DNA from: Burkholderiales bacterium Ga0074133
GTDB lineage: Bacteria; Pseudomonadota; Gammaproteobacteria; Burkholderiales; Burkholderiaceae_C
DNA length: 64,000 bases
NCBI GenBank assembly: GCA_001464865.1
Contig: LNEG01000009.1
Location: 1 to 64,000, forward strand
Reading direction: 5' to 3'
Of the stretch, positions 41,992 through 49,595 are shown one piece after another. Position 1 is the first letter of the stretch; each line of letters begins with the position of its first letter. A program made the position numbers and the translations under genes. The notes beneath the pieces are model-generated. The model was given only the letters and a program-made list of their open reading frames with translations, had not been told where the DNA came from and ran no database searches.

Positions 41992-42011
41992 CGAGATGTG
42001 ATCTCGTTTTT
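41992..42011 (+). terminator. Short hairpin with T run
   Basis: CGAGAT-GTG-ATCTCG forms a perfect 6-base stem followed by five T residues, between the genes at 41406 and 42034. It is a weak terminator or attenuator. Confidence 0.5.
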
Positions 42012-42033
42012 CGCGACCGAAGTAGGAGTCATC

Positions 42034-43062
42034 ATGAGCAAATTCACCCAACTCCAGGCCAGCGCAGCATTGCAGCTGATTGCCGAAGACGATCTGGCAT
42101 CGAAGTTTTCCGCAGGTGCTCGCCAGTTCTCCGTGGTCGCCGCCTTGGTCGTGGCCTCCGCAATCGCCACCCCCGCATCCGGACAAAACTCACCCTTGAC
42201 GCCGTCCGCCTGCGCCAGTTTCGGATCGGGCATCGGCGCCATCCTCGGTGGAATCGCTGGAGGCAACACCTGGGAGAAGCGTGCGCTGGGTGCGGCCATT
42301 GGCACCTTCGGGGGTGCTGTTGCCGGGAACATGGCTTGTGCACCTTCTGAGGAGCAGGCGGCTGCGAAACAGCAACACCAGCAGCGGCATGTCACAACTC
42401 CCGCTCAGATCAATCCTGTTGCTCAGGCCGCCATGAATGGACGCAATGTCTCGCGCGGCACAGCCCATGCTCCGGTGGGCGTTCAGCCGGGCCAGTACGG
42501 CTACACCCCGGACAACACCAACTACTTCGCACCGGCACCTGCATCGTCGGCGCAGGCTCAGCTGATCCCGGTGACTGCGCCGGCGCGCGCGCCATCGATG
42601 GCCCAGGCCACCGTTGCTGCCGACGTGTTCAGGGCTCAGGCGGGCGCGATGAATTTTGAGCCCGTGTCCCTGTCCACGGCCGAAGCTCGCCGCCTGGAGC
42701 TCTGGTCGCGAGAGGTCATCGAGAAGAAGGTGGCTTTCAAGACCGCCCTGCAGAACCTGGAGCGTGGTGCAGCGACCAAAGACGACGTTGAGCATGCCCG
42801 CACAGCTTTCGAAGAAGACCGCAAGGCCTATGGCCTGGTCGTCTACCGCCTGACGCTGGGCTCCGACAAGCCCAACGTCTCGGAAGTCTCCCCGCGAAAT
42901 GTCAGCCGCCACCTTGAAGTGGCCGCGGCGTTGATGGATGTGCCCACCGCCCGTGGTGTGACCTGGAAGCAGGTGGCCACCGCCGATCTGAACCTCGAGG
43001 TGCAGAACCCGGAATACGGGGCGGCATTGAATCAGAACCGCGCCGCCGCGCGCGCCAAGTAA
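42034..43062 (+). CDS. Envelope protein with glycine-zipper segment, 342 aa
   Basis: GTAGGAG precedes the ATG at 42034. A late hydrophobic segment (residues about 36-50, cleavage near PASGQ) looks like an extended signal peptide or anchor. Residues 65-100 form a glycine zipper (GSGIGAILGGIAGG, GAAIGTFGGAVAGNMA) as in 17-kDa surface-antigen-like proteins. A glutamine/alanine/proline-rich middle and a helical C-terminal domain (RRLELWSREVIEKKVAFKTA) follow. Likely periplasmic or outer-membrane-associated; possibly a peptidoglycan or secretion-related structural protein, which is inference. Confidence 0.65.
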   Translation: MSKFTQLQASAALQLIAEDDLASKFSAGARQFSVVAALVVASAIATPASGQNSPLTPSACASFGSGIGAILGGIAGGNTWEKRALGAAIGTFGGAVAGNMACAPSEEQAAAKQQHQQRHVTTPAQINPVAQAAMNGRNVSRGTAHAPVGVQPGQYGYTPDNTNYFAPAPASSAQAQLIPVTAPARAPSMAQATVAADVFRAQAGAMNFEPVSLSTAEARRLELWSREVIEKKVAFKTALQNLERGAATKDDVEHARTAFEEDRKAYGLVVYRLTLGSDKPNVSEVSPRNVSRHLEVAAALMDVPTARGVTWKQVATADLNLEVQNPEYGAALNQNRAAARAK

Positions 43063-43093
43063 TCCGCCTCTCTCAATCAACAGTTACGCAATC

Positions 43094-43573
43094 ATGAACA
43101 AAAAATCCAAAATTTATAGCTTGTGTCTGCTCGGCGTCGCTGCCTTTCTCGGTGGTTGCAACAGTGCCGGTTTCGAGAAGCCCTCCGCCGAGGTGGTGCA
43201 GGATCTGCGCTCCAAGAATCTTTTCAACCCCCTCCATTACTTCGCGGAGAGCGTTGTGGTGACAGACCTGAAGTGCACGGCTCCACACGCAGACCAAAAA
43301 GCTGAAATTGAGGCCGAGTACAAGATGATGGGCGCCAATGCTGCGGACTTTGTCAAGGCATACGCGAACTGCAGCTACACCTTGAATGCTGTGATCCGGG
43401 GTCGCACCGACCGGATTCTCTACAGAATGCCCGATCGCGAGGTGAAGGATGCCAAGCTCGAAAACGAGTTGTTCATCAAGGTGCTCAAAAACGGCGAGGC
43501 CAACTGGAAGCGGGCCCGAGGCGCCCAGGTGGTAACGACCAAGATGTCGGCGCAGCAGGCCGCTGCGAAATGA
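43094..43573 (+). CDS. Predicted lipoprotein, 159 aa
   Basis: The signal sequence MNKKSKIYSLCLLGVAAFLG ends in a lipobox (LGGC), so lipid attachment at that cysteine is expected. The mature domain has two further cysteines (LKCTAPH and YANCSYT). No family recognised. It follows the glycine-zipper protein by 31 bases and overlaps the next gene (ATGA), suggesting an envelope operon. Confidence 0.7.
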   Translation: MNKKSKIYSLCLLGVAAFLGGCNSAGFEKPSAEVVQDLRSKNLFNPLHYFAESVVVTDLKCTAPHADQKAEIEAEYKMMGANAADFVKAYANCSYTLNAVIRGRTDRILYRMPDREVKDAKLENELFIKVLKNGEANWKRARGAQVVTTKMSAQQAAAK

Positions 43574-43968
43574 TTTCAGTGCTGGACGTCCTTCGGTCCA
43601 TGCCTCTCGCTGACTGGATGCAGTGGATTGGTGCCATCTCTGGCCTGGCCGGCGCCTACGTTCTTGCCAAGAACACTGGCAATTCCAAATGGGGCTGGTT
43701 TGGCTTCTTGGGGGCCAACATCTTCATCGGCGCCTTTGCCTACATGATCGGCGCCCATGCCCTGCTGCTGCAGCAGATCGGGTTCACCTTCACAAGCCTC
43801 ATGGGGGTCTGGAAGGCGGACTTCATTTTCCTGCGTAGGTTCAAGTCGGGGAGCCGGCGGCCTGCCGCGCCGAGCTCGAATTCCATGAAGTCGACCGCTG
43901 CCGCGGCCGATCGGGCGCCGCGGCGCGCATCTGAAAGCTCGCACCGGTCCCAGTGGCACGCGCTTTGA
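43570..43968 (+). CDS. Small membrane protein, 132 aa
   Basis: It starts in an ATGA overlap. Three hydrophobic helices occupy the first 85 residues (WIGAISGLAGAYVLA, GWFGFLGANIFIGAFAYMIG, LLLQQIGFTFTSLMGVW), a pattern like small phage-encoded membrane proteins distantly related to PnuC-type transporters. The basic serine/alanine-rich tail (APSSNSMKSTAAAADRAPRR) is probably disordered. Confidence 0.65.
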   Translation: MISVLDVLRSMPLADWMQWIGAISGLAGAYVLAKNTGNSKWGWFGFLGANIFIGAFAYMIGAHALLLQQIGFTFTSLMGVWKADFIFLRRFKSGSRRPAAPSSNSMKSTAAAADRAPRRASESSHRSQWHAL

Positions 43969-44017
43969 GGATCCAGGCGCCGATAGCAAACCCTATTCTT
44001 TCAGGAGCCAGCAGCCC

Positions 44018-44716
44018 ATGAAGCTCGTCCGCAGATCTGGCGCAAGACCGCGCGATAACCAAAGATCTCTCGTCTACGCGTGGGAGGCCTCGGCTTCACG
44101 AAACCTGTGCCGGCTTCTTGAGGGTGATCGCGGGATCCGTCGACACGACGTGTCCGAGTTCGAAAAGCTCGAAGAGTGCCAGGCGTACCTCAACCCGATC
44201 TGGAAGGCTGAGCGCGGCCGCTACGGGCGCGCAAACATTCCGGTCCCATCCATCGAGCGTCCCAACCGTGGCCAGCGCAGAGCGCTGGCGCACGCAGATC
44301 ACCGCATCACGCTGCCCAAGTGGTCACGCAACCGATGGGTGATCCTAAATGAGGCCGCCCACCACCTGTCGCCCCGCGACGAAGCCCACGGCCCCCGGTT
44401 TGTCGGCGTCCTCATCGGGCTGCTCGCGCGCCACGTGGGCTATGACGCCGCCGAGCTCATGGCCAAGGCAGACGAAATGGGCGTCAAGTACCACGTCCGA
44501 TCGATCGGCCTCGTGCCCGTGCAGACGCTCTCGCAAAAGCTCGCCCGCCTACTGCCGACCACTGAAATGGACGCGGCCTTCGAGCTCGACGTCAGCTGGC
44601 GCCAGGTCCGCGGTGCCGCGCTGCAGCTGGTCAACAAAGGCCAGGCCCGGTGGATCCGTAACCGCCTGGTCGAGATCGACACCACGTCGCAGGGCGCCTG
44701 GCTGCTGGCAGCCTAG
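44018..44716 (+). CDS. Putative metallohydrolase-like protein (TIGR04338-type) with altered zinc motif, 232 aa
   Basis: An early DNQRSLVYAWEAS segment and the later VILNEAAHHLSP followed by AHGPRFVGVL resemble the TIGR04338 family, whose members carry an HExxH-type site and a third ligand in an HG motif. Here the first histidine of HExxH is replaced by asparagine (N-E-A-A-H), which could weaken zinc binding. The C-terminal half looks like a helix-turn-helix-rich domain (ELDVSWRQVRGAALQLVN). AGGAG precedes the ATG. Family call moderate. Confidence 0.6.
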   Translation: MKLVRRSGARPRDNQRSLVYAWEASASRNLCRLLEGDRGIRRHDVSEFEKLEECQAYLNPIWKAERGRYGRANIPVPSIERPNRGQRRALAHADHRITLPKWSRNRWVILNEAAHHLSPRDEAHGPRFVGVLIGLLARHVGYDAAELMAKADEMGVKYHVRSIGLVPVQTLSQKLARLLPTTEMDAAFELDVSWRQVRGAALQLVNKGQARWIRNRLVEIDTTSQGAWLLAA

Positions 44717-44747
44717 AGCGCTCGAACTCACTTGCAGAGGGCACGAA

Positions 44748-45329
44748 ATGATCACCAGCCGCATCCATCAGTTTGGGCGCGTCACGTTTCCTGATTTCAT
44801 CGGAGAACGTGTCCACATGCGCGAGTTCACCAGGGAGGCTGGTCTGCCTGCTGACCTGCGTCGGTGGCAGGACACCGTGGATGCGATGCTCGACGGGGTC
44901 GAGGCGGATGGCCCCATTTACCTGATGATCGACCAGGCGCCAGTCCTTGCATCGTCGACCCACCGGCGCCCAGGGCTGCACGTCGATGGTTACTGGCATC
45001 CCGCTCAGAGCGATTCGGCTGCCGGGCGCCACACCGGTGTTCAGACGGGTAGTCATCGCCATGTGCATTTCGGCTCCAGTGCGGAGGGGCTCATCCTTGC
45101 GAGCAATGTGCTGGGCTGCGCTGCCTATGTTGGAGCCTATGAAGGTGTCCCAGGCGAAGGAGGCGACTGCGACCACGTCGACACCGGCGGCCTGATGAAG
45201 GTCGACCTGGAGCCGGGCCGTGTGTGGGCGGGGCACACGTTGAACATGCTGCACGAGAGCCTCCCTGTGGCGCGGGACTGCATGCGTACCGTGGTTCGGC
45301 TGAACGTGCCTGGCTGGATTCCGGCTTGA
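44748..45329 (+). CDS. Hypothetical protein with cupin/2OG-oxygenase-like motifs, 193 aa
   Basis: An AGAGG site precedes the ATG at 44748. The segment RRPGLHVDGYWHP has an HxD pair, and later HTLNMLHESLPVARDC and MRTVVRLNVPG could supply the distal histidine and arginine of a double-stranded beta-helix iron/2-oxoglutarate enzyme. The family is not certain; such proteins occur in phages. It sits between the metallohydrolase-like gene and a C39-like peptidase. Confidence 0.55.
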   Translation: MITSRIHQFGRVTFPDFIGERVHMREFTREAGLPADLRRWQDTVDAMLDGVEADGPIYLMIDQAPVLASSTHRRPGLHVDGYWHPAQSDSAAGRHTGVQTGSHRHVHFGSSAEGLILASNVLGCAAYVGAYEGVPGEGGDCDHVDTGGLMKVDLEPGRVWAGHTLNMLHESLPVARDCMRTVVRLNVPGWIPA

Positions 45330-45375
45330 TCAAGGTCTGCTCTTGAACGGTGGAGATCCGAAGCCGGGCGTGCCC

Positions 45376-45828
45376 ATGGGCTGGCGATTGAACTGCCGAG
45401 CCCGCTGGGTGATGCAGCAGGACGCCCAGGGGTGTGGAGTTGCTTGCCTGGCCATGCTGAGCGGAGCCCCGTATGCGGATGTCCGGCGGCTGTTCATTGA
45501 GCGTGGGCTCGACAAGCCCCGCGGCCGCAGCAAACCGTTCGCATCGAATTTCCGTGAACTCATGGGTGTTGCAGCGAGCCTTGGCTTGAGCGGATCCATG
45601 CGCCGGTGGGCGGGGTGGGGCGCCGTGCAGGGGCTCGGGATCGTCAAGGTCCCATCAGGGGCGCCGCCGAACTGGCACTGGATGGTTGTCGAGCGAACTC
45701 GGGTGCACGGCCTGGTGGCCCAGGATCCTGCGATCGATTGGCCGGCTTTCGAAAATCCTCCCCTTGATGTCATGTACCGCCGGCCTGAGTCCATCAAGCC
45801 GTATGGAAACTGGGTCTCGTTTAGCTGA
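45376..45828 (+). CDS. C39-like cysteine peptidase-fold protein, 150 aa
   Basis: QDAQGCGVACLAMLSG matches the catalytic Q...C motif of papain-like C39 peptidases (oxyanion glutamine, nucleophile cysteine). NWHWMVVE supplies the histidine and AQDPAID the aspartate-type residue. C39 enzymes cleave leader peptides of bacteriocins when fused to transporters; here the domain stands alone, with no transporter or leader peptide nearby. The start could also be TTG at 45343, adding 11 residues. Predicted cytoplasmic. Confidence 0.7.
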   Translation: MGWRLNCRARWVMQQDAQGCGVACLAMLSGAPYADVRRLFIERGLDKPRGRSKPFASNFRELMGVAASLGLSGSMRRWAGWGAVQGLGIVKVPSGAPPNWHWMVVERTRVHGLVAQDPAIDWPAFENPPLDVMYRRPESIKPYGNWVSFS

Positions 45829-45864
45829 CTCGCCTACGGGCCAGTGGCAGAAATGGCGCGCGTC

Positions 45865-45884
45865 TGTTAAAATAATAGATAACA
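45865..45884. promoter_or_regulatory. Inverted repeat upstream of the AbiE-like pair
   Basis: TGTTA and TAACA arms flank an AT-rich core (AAATAATAGA) containing a TAAAATAAT-like -10, 28 bases before the toxin start. Type IV antitoxins often bind such repeats to autorepress. Confidence 0.5.
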
Positions 45885-45912
45885 AATAAGTCGGAAGTGA
45901 TCGAGTAAATCA

Positions 45913-46833
45913 ATGAGCAACCTTCTCCCGCCCGGACAAAAACGCGTCGCACTTTCCTCAGTCACTGCAACGGCCTGGGCTCAGACGGCGCACATCTTCT
46001 TCCTTGAGTCTCTAATGAAAGCGCGCACCTGGAATCCCGGTGACCTAGCCTTCCATGGAGGGACATCCTTGCACTTGTCATGGCAGTCCAGCCGGTACTC
46101 TGAAGACCTCGACTTCCTGTTGGCCAGGGCGGAAGTGGACATGAAAAAGCTGGTGGCCAGCGCCGGCAAACTGCTCGAGGAGAGCTTTCGCCGTGTCGAC
46201 CCGGGCTTCGAGATCGCCATTCGCGACAAAACCAAGGACGGAGAGCGGATGCTGGTGTTCCAGATCGTGGTCTCGCATCCACGGGTCGTTGGCAACACGA
46301 TGGTCAAAGCAGAGTTCTGGCGCACTGACCGCGAGTACCTGATGAACTACCCCACGGAGGCGCGCCTGCCGCGCGCACCAGGGGACTTCGTGAGCCAGGT
46401 TTCGAGCATGGTGCCGGCAGCAACACTTTCCACCGCCTTCGCAGACAAGCTGGTTGCCTTTGCCACGCGTCCTCACCTGAAATGGCGCGACATCTATGAC
46501 CTTTGGTGGCTGGGCACCCAGACCGCACTGAAGATCGACCGCGATGTCGTCAGCGACCAATTCCTTCACAACGTGACGGCCTACAACACGCTGGAGGGAA
46601 AACCGGCGCACAAGGCGCTTCTGGGTCTGCTGCAGCGCGATCGCACAGCTGTCATTGCTCAAGCGGACCCGGATCTGAAGTCGTGGCTGCCCCAGGGGGT
46701 CTGGGCGGCATTGCACCCAGCCGGCGTTGAGCAAATGGTCGACTTTGCGCGCGCCACACTCCAGACGATGCACGATCACATCGAGGCGCGCACCGCCAAG
46801 GCCGCGCCACAACGCAAGGCGCCTCGACCATGA
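45913..46833 (+). CDS. AbiEii/AbiGii-family toxin (nucleotidyltransferase)
   Basis: This 306-aa protein has the AbiEii signature: FHGGTSLHLSW (residues 48-58, the GG-S nucleotide loop) then RYSEDLDFLL (61-70, the DxD metal pair). The later FADKLVAFATRPHLKWRDIYDLWWL contains the conserved lysine and RDxYDLW block. AbiEii enzymes are bacteriostatic toxins of type IV toxin-antitoxin and abortive-infection systems, acting by nucleotide transfer, in known cases to RNA. Here the toxin gene comes first, and its stop overlaps the downstream antitoxin-like start. Confidence 0.88.
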   Translation: MSNLLPPGQKRVALSSVTATAWAQTAHIFFLESLMKARTWNPGDLAFHGGTSLHLSWQSSRYSEDLDFLLARAEVDMKKLVASAGKLLEESFRRVDPGFEIAIRDKTKDGERMLVFQIVVSHPRVVGNTMVKAEFWRTDREYLMNYPTEARLPRAPGDFVSQVSSMVPAATLSTAFADKLVAFATRPHLKWRDIYDLWWLGTQTALKIDRDVVSDQFLHNVTAYNTLEGKPAHKALLGLLQRDRTAVIAQADPDLKSWLPQGVWAALHPAGVEQMVDFARATLQTMHDHIEARTAKAAPQRKAPRP

Positions 46834-47501
46834 GCCAGCAAGCGATCAAGGGCAGCCGCATCTCAGTGATCGAGCGCCTGCTGCCGATGCCCGAGGTCTT
46901 TGACCTTGGCATGTTCGTGATGGCCTCCGGGCTGGACAAAGAATCGGCGAAGGTGAACCTCTCCAGGTGGGCGTCCAAGGGCTACATCGAGATGGCCGGC
47001 CCCAAGGCGGGCATCTACTACCGCCGTCTGGCTGCGAGCATGGACCCGAGCGAGCAGCTCGAGGCTGCAGTGCGCATGTTGTATCCCAGTGCCACCATTT
47101 GCGGGCCGAGTGTCCTGCACCGGGCGGGGTGGACCACCCAGATTCCGCACCAGTTGCACGTGGCCATCGAGGCCAGGCCATCGGTTGCCCAGCTTTTCAA
47201 CGTGGTGCTTTATGAGCGGCCGATCGAGTGGTTTCGCGCCATCCACGAGAACAAGGGCTTCGAAGCGGAGGCCGGCATCCAGCCGAGTGGGTTGCCCGCC
47301 GGCCTGCGCGCGCTCAAGCCGGCTTGGGCGCTGGCCGACATGTACGCCGCTCGAGACGGCTGGGTGCCCGACGACGATGACCTGGACATTCCCGAGGGCG
47401 TTGCGGTGGCCAGGGATCTGGCCAGGGCCAAAGAAACCCTGTCGCCAGACGTTGAGCGCGCACCGGCGGCGCCGCGGTCAAGGCCTCGCGCGCGACCTTG
47501 A
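46830..47501 (+). CDS. AbiEi-like antitoxin/regulator, 223 aa
   Basis: The ATG overlaps the toxin stop (ATGA). An N-terminal winged helix (FDLGMFVMASGLDKESAKVN, LSRWASKGYIEMAG) matches AbiEi antitoxins, and a downstream region (ATICGPSVLHRAGWTTQIP) matches their C-terminal domain. AbiEi represses the operon and counters the toxin. The usual order is antitoxin then toxin; it is reversed here. A proline/arginine tail ends the protein. Confidence 0.78.
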   Translation: MSQQAIKGSRISVIERLLPMPEVFDLGMFVMASGLDKESAKVNLSRWASKGYIEMAGPKAGIYYRRLAASMDPSEQLEAAVRMLYPSATICGPSVLHRAGWTTQIPHQLHVAIEARPSVAQLFNVVLYERPIEWFRAIHENKGFEAEAGIQPSGLPAGLRALKPAWALADMYAARDGWVPDDDDLDIPEGVAVARDLARAKETLSPDVERAPAAPRSRPRARP

Positions 47502-47521
47502 TCGCGCCGCACGTGCTTCTG

Positions 47522-47887
47522 CTACTGGGGCACCTCGACCCATGAGCCTTGCCAGGCTTTCACCGACTTCCCGGAGAGGCTTGTTGCAACCGGCGTGAAC
47601 TTGCGCTGGTACTTGCGCCCTTCGTGCTCCACCACCTCACGCGACTGGGCATCGGGGAAGCGCTCATCAAGGGCCTTGAAAAGCTTCTCCTGATCGCTGA
47701 GCTCAATGACGCCGGCGGCCTTGAGCTGCGCTTCGATCTCATGCACCACGACCCGGGCGTCGGCGACCGCTGTCCGGTGCTTGTTGGGGTTGTTGCCGTC
47801 GTAGTTTTCCCAGCGATCCACTGCCTTTTTGAGGTTTGCGCGCGCCGCCTCGAGGTCTTCGATCGTGGGAGTGTGCTCAGATGTCAT
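47522..47887 (-). CDS. Hypothetical coiled-coil protein, 121 aa
   Basis: The first 60 residues are helical and charged (IEDLEAARANLKKAVDRWEN, VVHEIEAQLKAAG) and probably form a coiled coil. The end contains GRKYQRKFTPVATSLSGKSV. No family recognised. It is divergent from the Xre gene at 47979, and the inverted repeat at 47921-47971 lies between the two. Confidence 0.6.
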   Translation of the reverse strand: MTSEHTPTIEDLEAARANLKKAVDRWENYDGNNPNKHRTAVADARVVVHEIEAQLKAAGVIELSDQEKLFKALDERFPDAQSREVVEHEGRKYQRKFTPVATSLSGKSVKAWQGSWVEVPQ

Positions 47888-47920
47888 TTGGGGATGCGGA
47901 GGTTGGTTGCTTGACTCGAT

Positions 47921-47971
47921 TTATCGTATATGAGCTTCTTATCTTGACTTTACATCGCACATATACGATAA
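47921..47971. repeat. Inverted repeat flanking the Xre promoter
   Basis: TTATCGTATATG (47921-47932) and CATATACGATAA (47960-47971) are exact reverse complements, 27 bases apart. The right arm covers the -10 of the Xre gene. It is a likely pair of operator half-sites for the encoded regulator, possibly with looping. Confidence 0.7.
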
Positions 47972-47972
47972 T
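47944..47972 (+). promoter_or_regulatory. Sigma70-type promoter TTGACT-N17-GATAAT
   Basis: TTGACT (47944-47949), 17 bases, GATAAT (47967-47972). The ATG at 47979 lies at the expected transcription start, so the message is probably leaderless. It is a near-consensus promoter unlike the TATCCT family. Confidence 0.75.
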
Positions 47973-47978
47973 CCGTGA

Positions 47979-48293
47979 ATGCCAAAAGGCGCTGAAACCC
48001 AGTTCACTCCGTTCGAGGTCACCGCGGCGCTCAAAGCCCTGGGTGAGCAGCTTTCTCGCGCGCGGCGCGCGCGCGGCGACACGCAGGCAGTGGCGGCCGA
48101 GCGCTGCGGCCTGCATGCGCAGACGGTGGCGCGCATTGAGCGCGGTGATTCATCGGTTGGCGTGGGAAAGATCTTCACCCTCATGGCCCAGTACGGTATG
48201 GGCGCGCGGCTCTTCGACCTGGCCTCTACCGATGAAGAAACAGAGATCCTTACCCGGCGACACTTGCCCAAACGCGGTCGGTCGAACCAATGA
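47979..48293 (+). CDS. Xre/HipB-like regulator, 104 aa
   Basis: A helix-turn-helix fills residues about 20-80: ALGEQLSRARRARGDTQAVA, then CGLHAQTVARIERGDSSVGV and KIFTLMAQYGM. It resembles HipB-type antitoxins, but no HipA kinase follows; the next genes are unrelated small proteins. With the exact inverted repeat over its promoter it is probably autoregulated. It may be a solitary antitoxin left from a lost pair. Confidence 0.8.
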   Translation: MPKGAETQFTPFEVTAALKALGEQLSRARRARGDTQAVAAERCGLHAQTVARIERGDSSVGVGKIFTLMAQYGMGARLFDLASTDEETEILTRRHLPKRGRSNQ

Positions 48294-48359
48294 CTTTTCC
48301 ACTCGCTCTTCGCCCAGCCTGAAGTCTGCGAGCCCACAGTGATTCAGTAGGAGCAATAC

Positions 48360-48758
48360 ATGGCCTTGGTGCATTGGAAGTTGTTGGATGAGGCCTACGA
48401 GAAGATGGTCGCGAAGCTCGTCCGTGGCAAAGGGACGACAAGAACGCCAAGTCGACCGGATCAGGTGCAGAAGACCAAAATTGACGCCGCCCAGGAATGG
48501 GATGCCTTCATCGAGAAGCACAAAGGATCAATGCCCTCCGAGGTTCGAGAGCTGCTGGTTGTTCTTCGGTCGGACAACGTTGAAACCTTCAAGGCGCTTA
48601 TGGATTTTTCGACGACGGTTATGACTGTTTGGCCAGACATGCGCAAGGAGTACTCCAGGCTCGAGAGCGACAACCAAGAGCTGCTCAAGGAGAAGTTCGA
48701 GGGGATGCGCAAGAGCCTCTGGAATACGTCCGACGAAAACACCGGCCCAAAAACCTAA
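48360..48758 (+). CDS. Hypothetical soluble protein, 132 aa
   Basis: TAGGAG precedes the ATG at 48360. The product is highly charged and helical (YEKMVAKLVRGKGTTR, SRLESDNQELLKEKFEGMRK). No motif recognised. It is followed 12 bases later by a small membrane protein, probably co-transcribed. Confidence 0.6.
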   Translation: MALVHWKLLDEAYEKMVAKLVRGKGTTRTPSRPDQVQKTKIDAAQEWDAFIEKHKGSMPSEVRELLVVLRSDNVETFKALMDFSTTVMTVWPDMRKEYSRLESDNQELLKEKFEGMRKSLWNTSDENTGPKT

Positions 48759-48769
48759 AGGGCTTTGAC

Positions 48770-49006
48770 ATGATGTTCATCTACTTCCTGCTCTTCACCG
48801 CCCTCGGCATCTTCTTTGGCAAAGCCACGGAGTCCGACCCCAAGATGGGTGTCGGCTGGATTCTTGCCATCGCAGTGTTCTGGGGCTTCGTCTCCGCGCC
48901 CATATGGGGGCTGGCGGCCTTGGGTGAGATGTTGCTGGGTTTCGTGATCGCCACCGTGATCATGCCCAAAAAGCCAGCCACCAAAGGGGGCAAGGAAGGA
49001 GACTAA
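48770..49006 (+). CDS. Small membrane protein, 78 aa
   Basis: Adjacent ATGs at 48770 and 48773 open a protein with two or three hydrophobic helices (MFIYFLLFTALGIFFG, GWILAIAVFWGFVSAPIWGL, MLLGFVIATVIM) and a lysine-rich tail. No family recognised. It ends just before the nuclease remnant at 49035. Confidence 0.6.
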   Translation: MMFIYFLLFTALGIFFGKATESDPKMGVGWILAIAVFWGFVSAPIWGLAALGEMLLGFVIATVIMPKKPATKGGKEGD

Positions 49007-49034
49007 TCGCCAAAGGTGGGCGGCTGCTCTCATA

Positions 49035-49103
49035 AAGCATCTCGGTTTTCGTCGACCTGAACTTGTTCGGCACCTGATCCAACGCCGCGGCGATCGGCAC
49101 GGC
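49035..49103 (-). pseudogene. Remnant of an ERCC4-nuclease gene 3' end
   Basis: Read leftward, the 23 residues from AVPIAAALDQVPNKF to RSTKTEML match the last 23 residues of the intact nuclease at 50150-50827 at 18 positions. The DNA includes a 22-base block identical to 50161-50182 (here 49043-49064). The rest of the gene is absent. Both copies point leftward and bracket the RES/antitoxin pair. Confidence 0.8.
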
Positions 49104-49166
49104 TGGAGGCCTCATCGAGATGCGCTTCTGCCAAGTCAGCTGAATTCGGAGACTCATGCTCGCTTC

Positions 49167-49195
49167 TTGTAATGGGTGCAAAAAGAGTGCAAAAT
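49167..49195 (+). promoter_or_regulatory. Candidate promoter of the RES module (TTGTAA-N17-CAAAAT)
   Basis: TTGTAA (49167-49172), 17 bases, CAAAAT (49190-49195), with repeated TGCAAAA/TGCA words around it that may be antitoxin-binding sites. Confidence 0.5.
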
Positions 49196-49223
49196 AAATG
49201 CATACGATCAGGAGTCCCAGACA

Positions 49224-49595
49224 ATGAGCGCTGCATTGCATTTCACCCTTGCGGAGCAGTTCCGCGAACCCAACACGCTGTACCTATCTCCGGTACGCGT
49301 GAGTGACTTCTTCGGCTTCAAGGTCCAGGAGCTTGCCGAGCGCGCCCATGTTCACCGAAACACGCCAACTGCCCGCCCGCAAGCGCCTCTACTTCAGAGG
49401 TACATGCAGGACATGGTCCGCGCGCTTGCAGTTGCCTCGGAGATGACTGGTGACACTTCCCGCGCCGCTTTCCTGCTGCGCAACGAGCCGCTCAAAGCCT
49501 TCGACTACAAGACAGCGGACACCTTGATCCAAGAGGGGCGCGCTGATGCGGTCATAGCCTACCTGCAGTCACTTGCCGGTGGCGCCGCGGGATGA
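49224..49595 (+). CDS. Xre/MbcA/ParS-type antitoxin (DUF2384), 123 aa
   Basis: CAGGAG precedes the ATG at 49224. The N-terminal part is an HTH-like region (VSDFFGFKVQELAERAHVHR) and the C-terminal part the DUF2384 toxin-binding domain (FLLRNEPLKAFDYKTADTLI, GRADAVIAYLQSL). It is the standard partner of RES toxins. It overlaps the toxin start by 4 bases (ATGA). Confidence 0.85.
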   Translation: MSAALHFTLAEQFREPNTLYLSPVRVSDFFGFKVQELAERAHVHRNTPTARPQAPLLQRYMQDMVRALAVASEMTGDTSRAAFLLRNEPLKAFDYKTADTLIQEGRADAVIAYLQSLAGGAAG

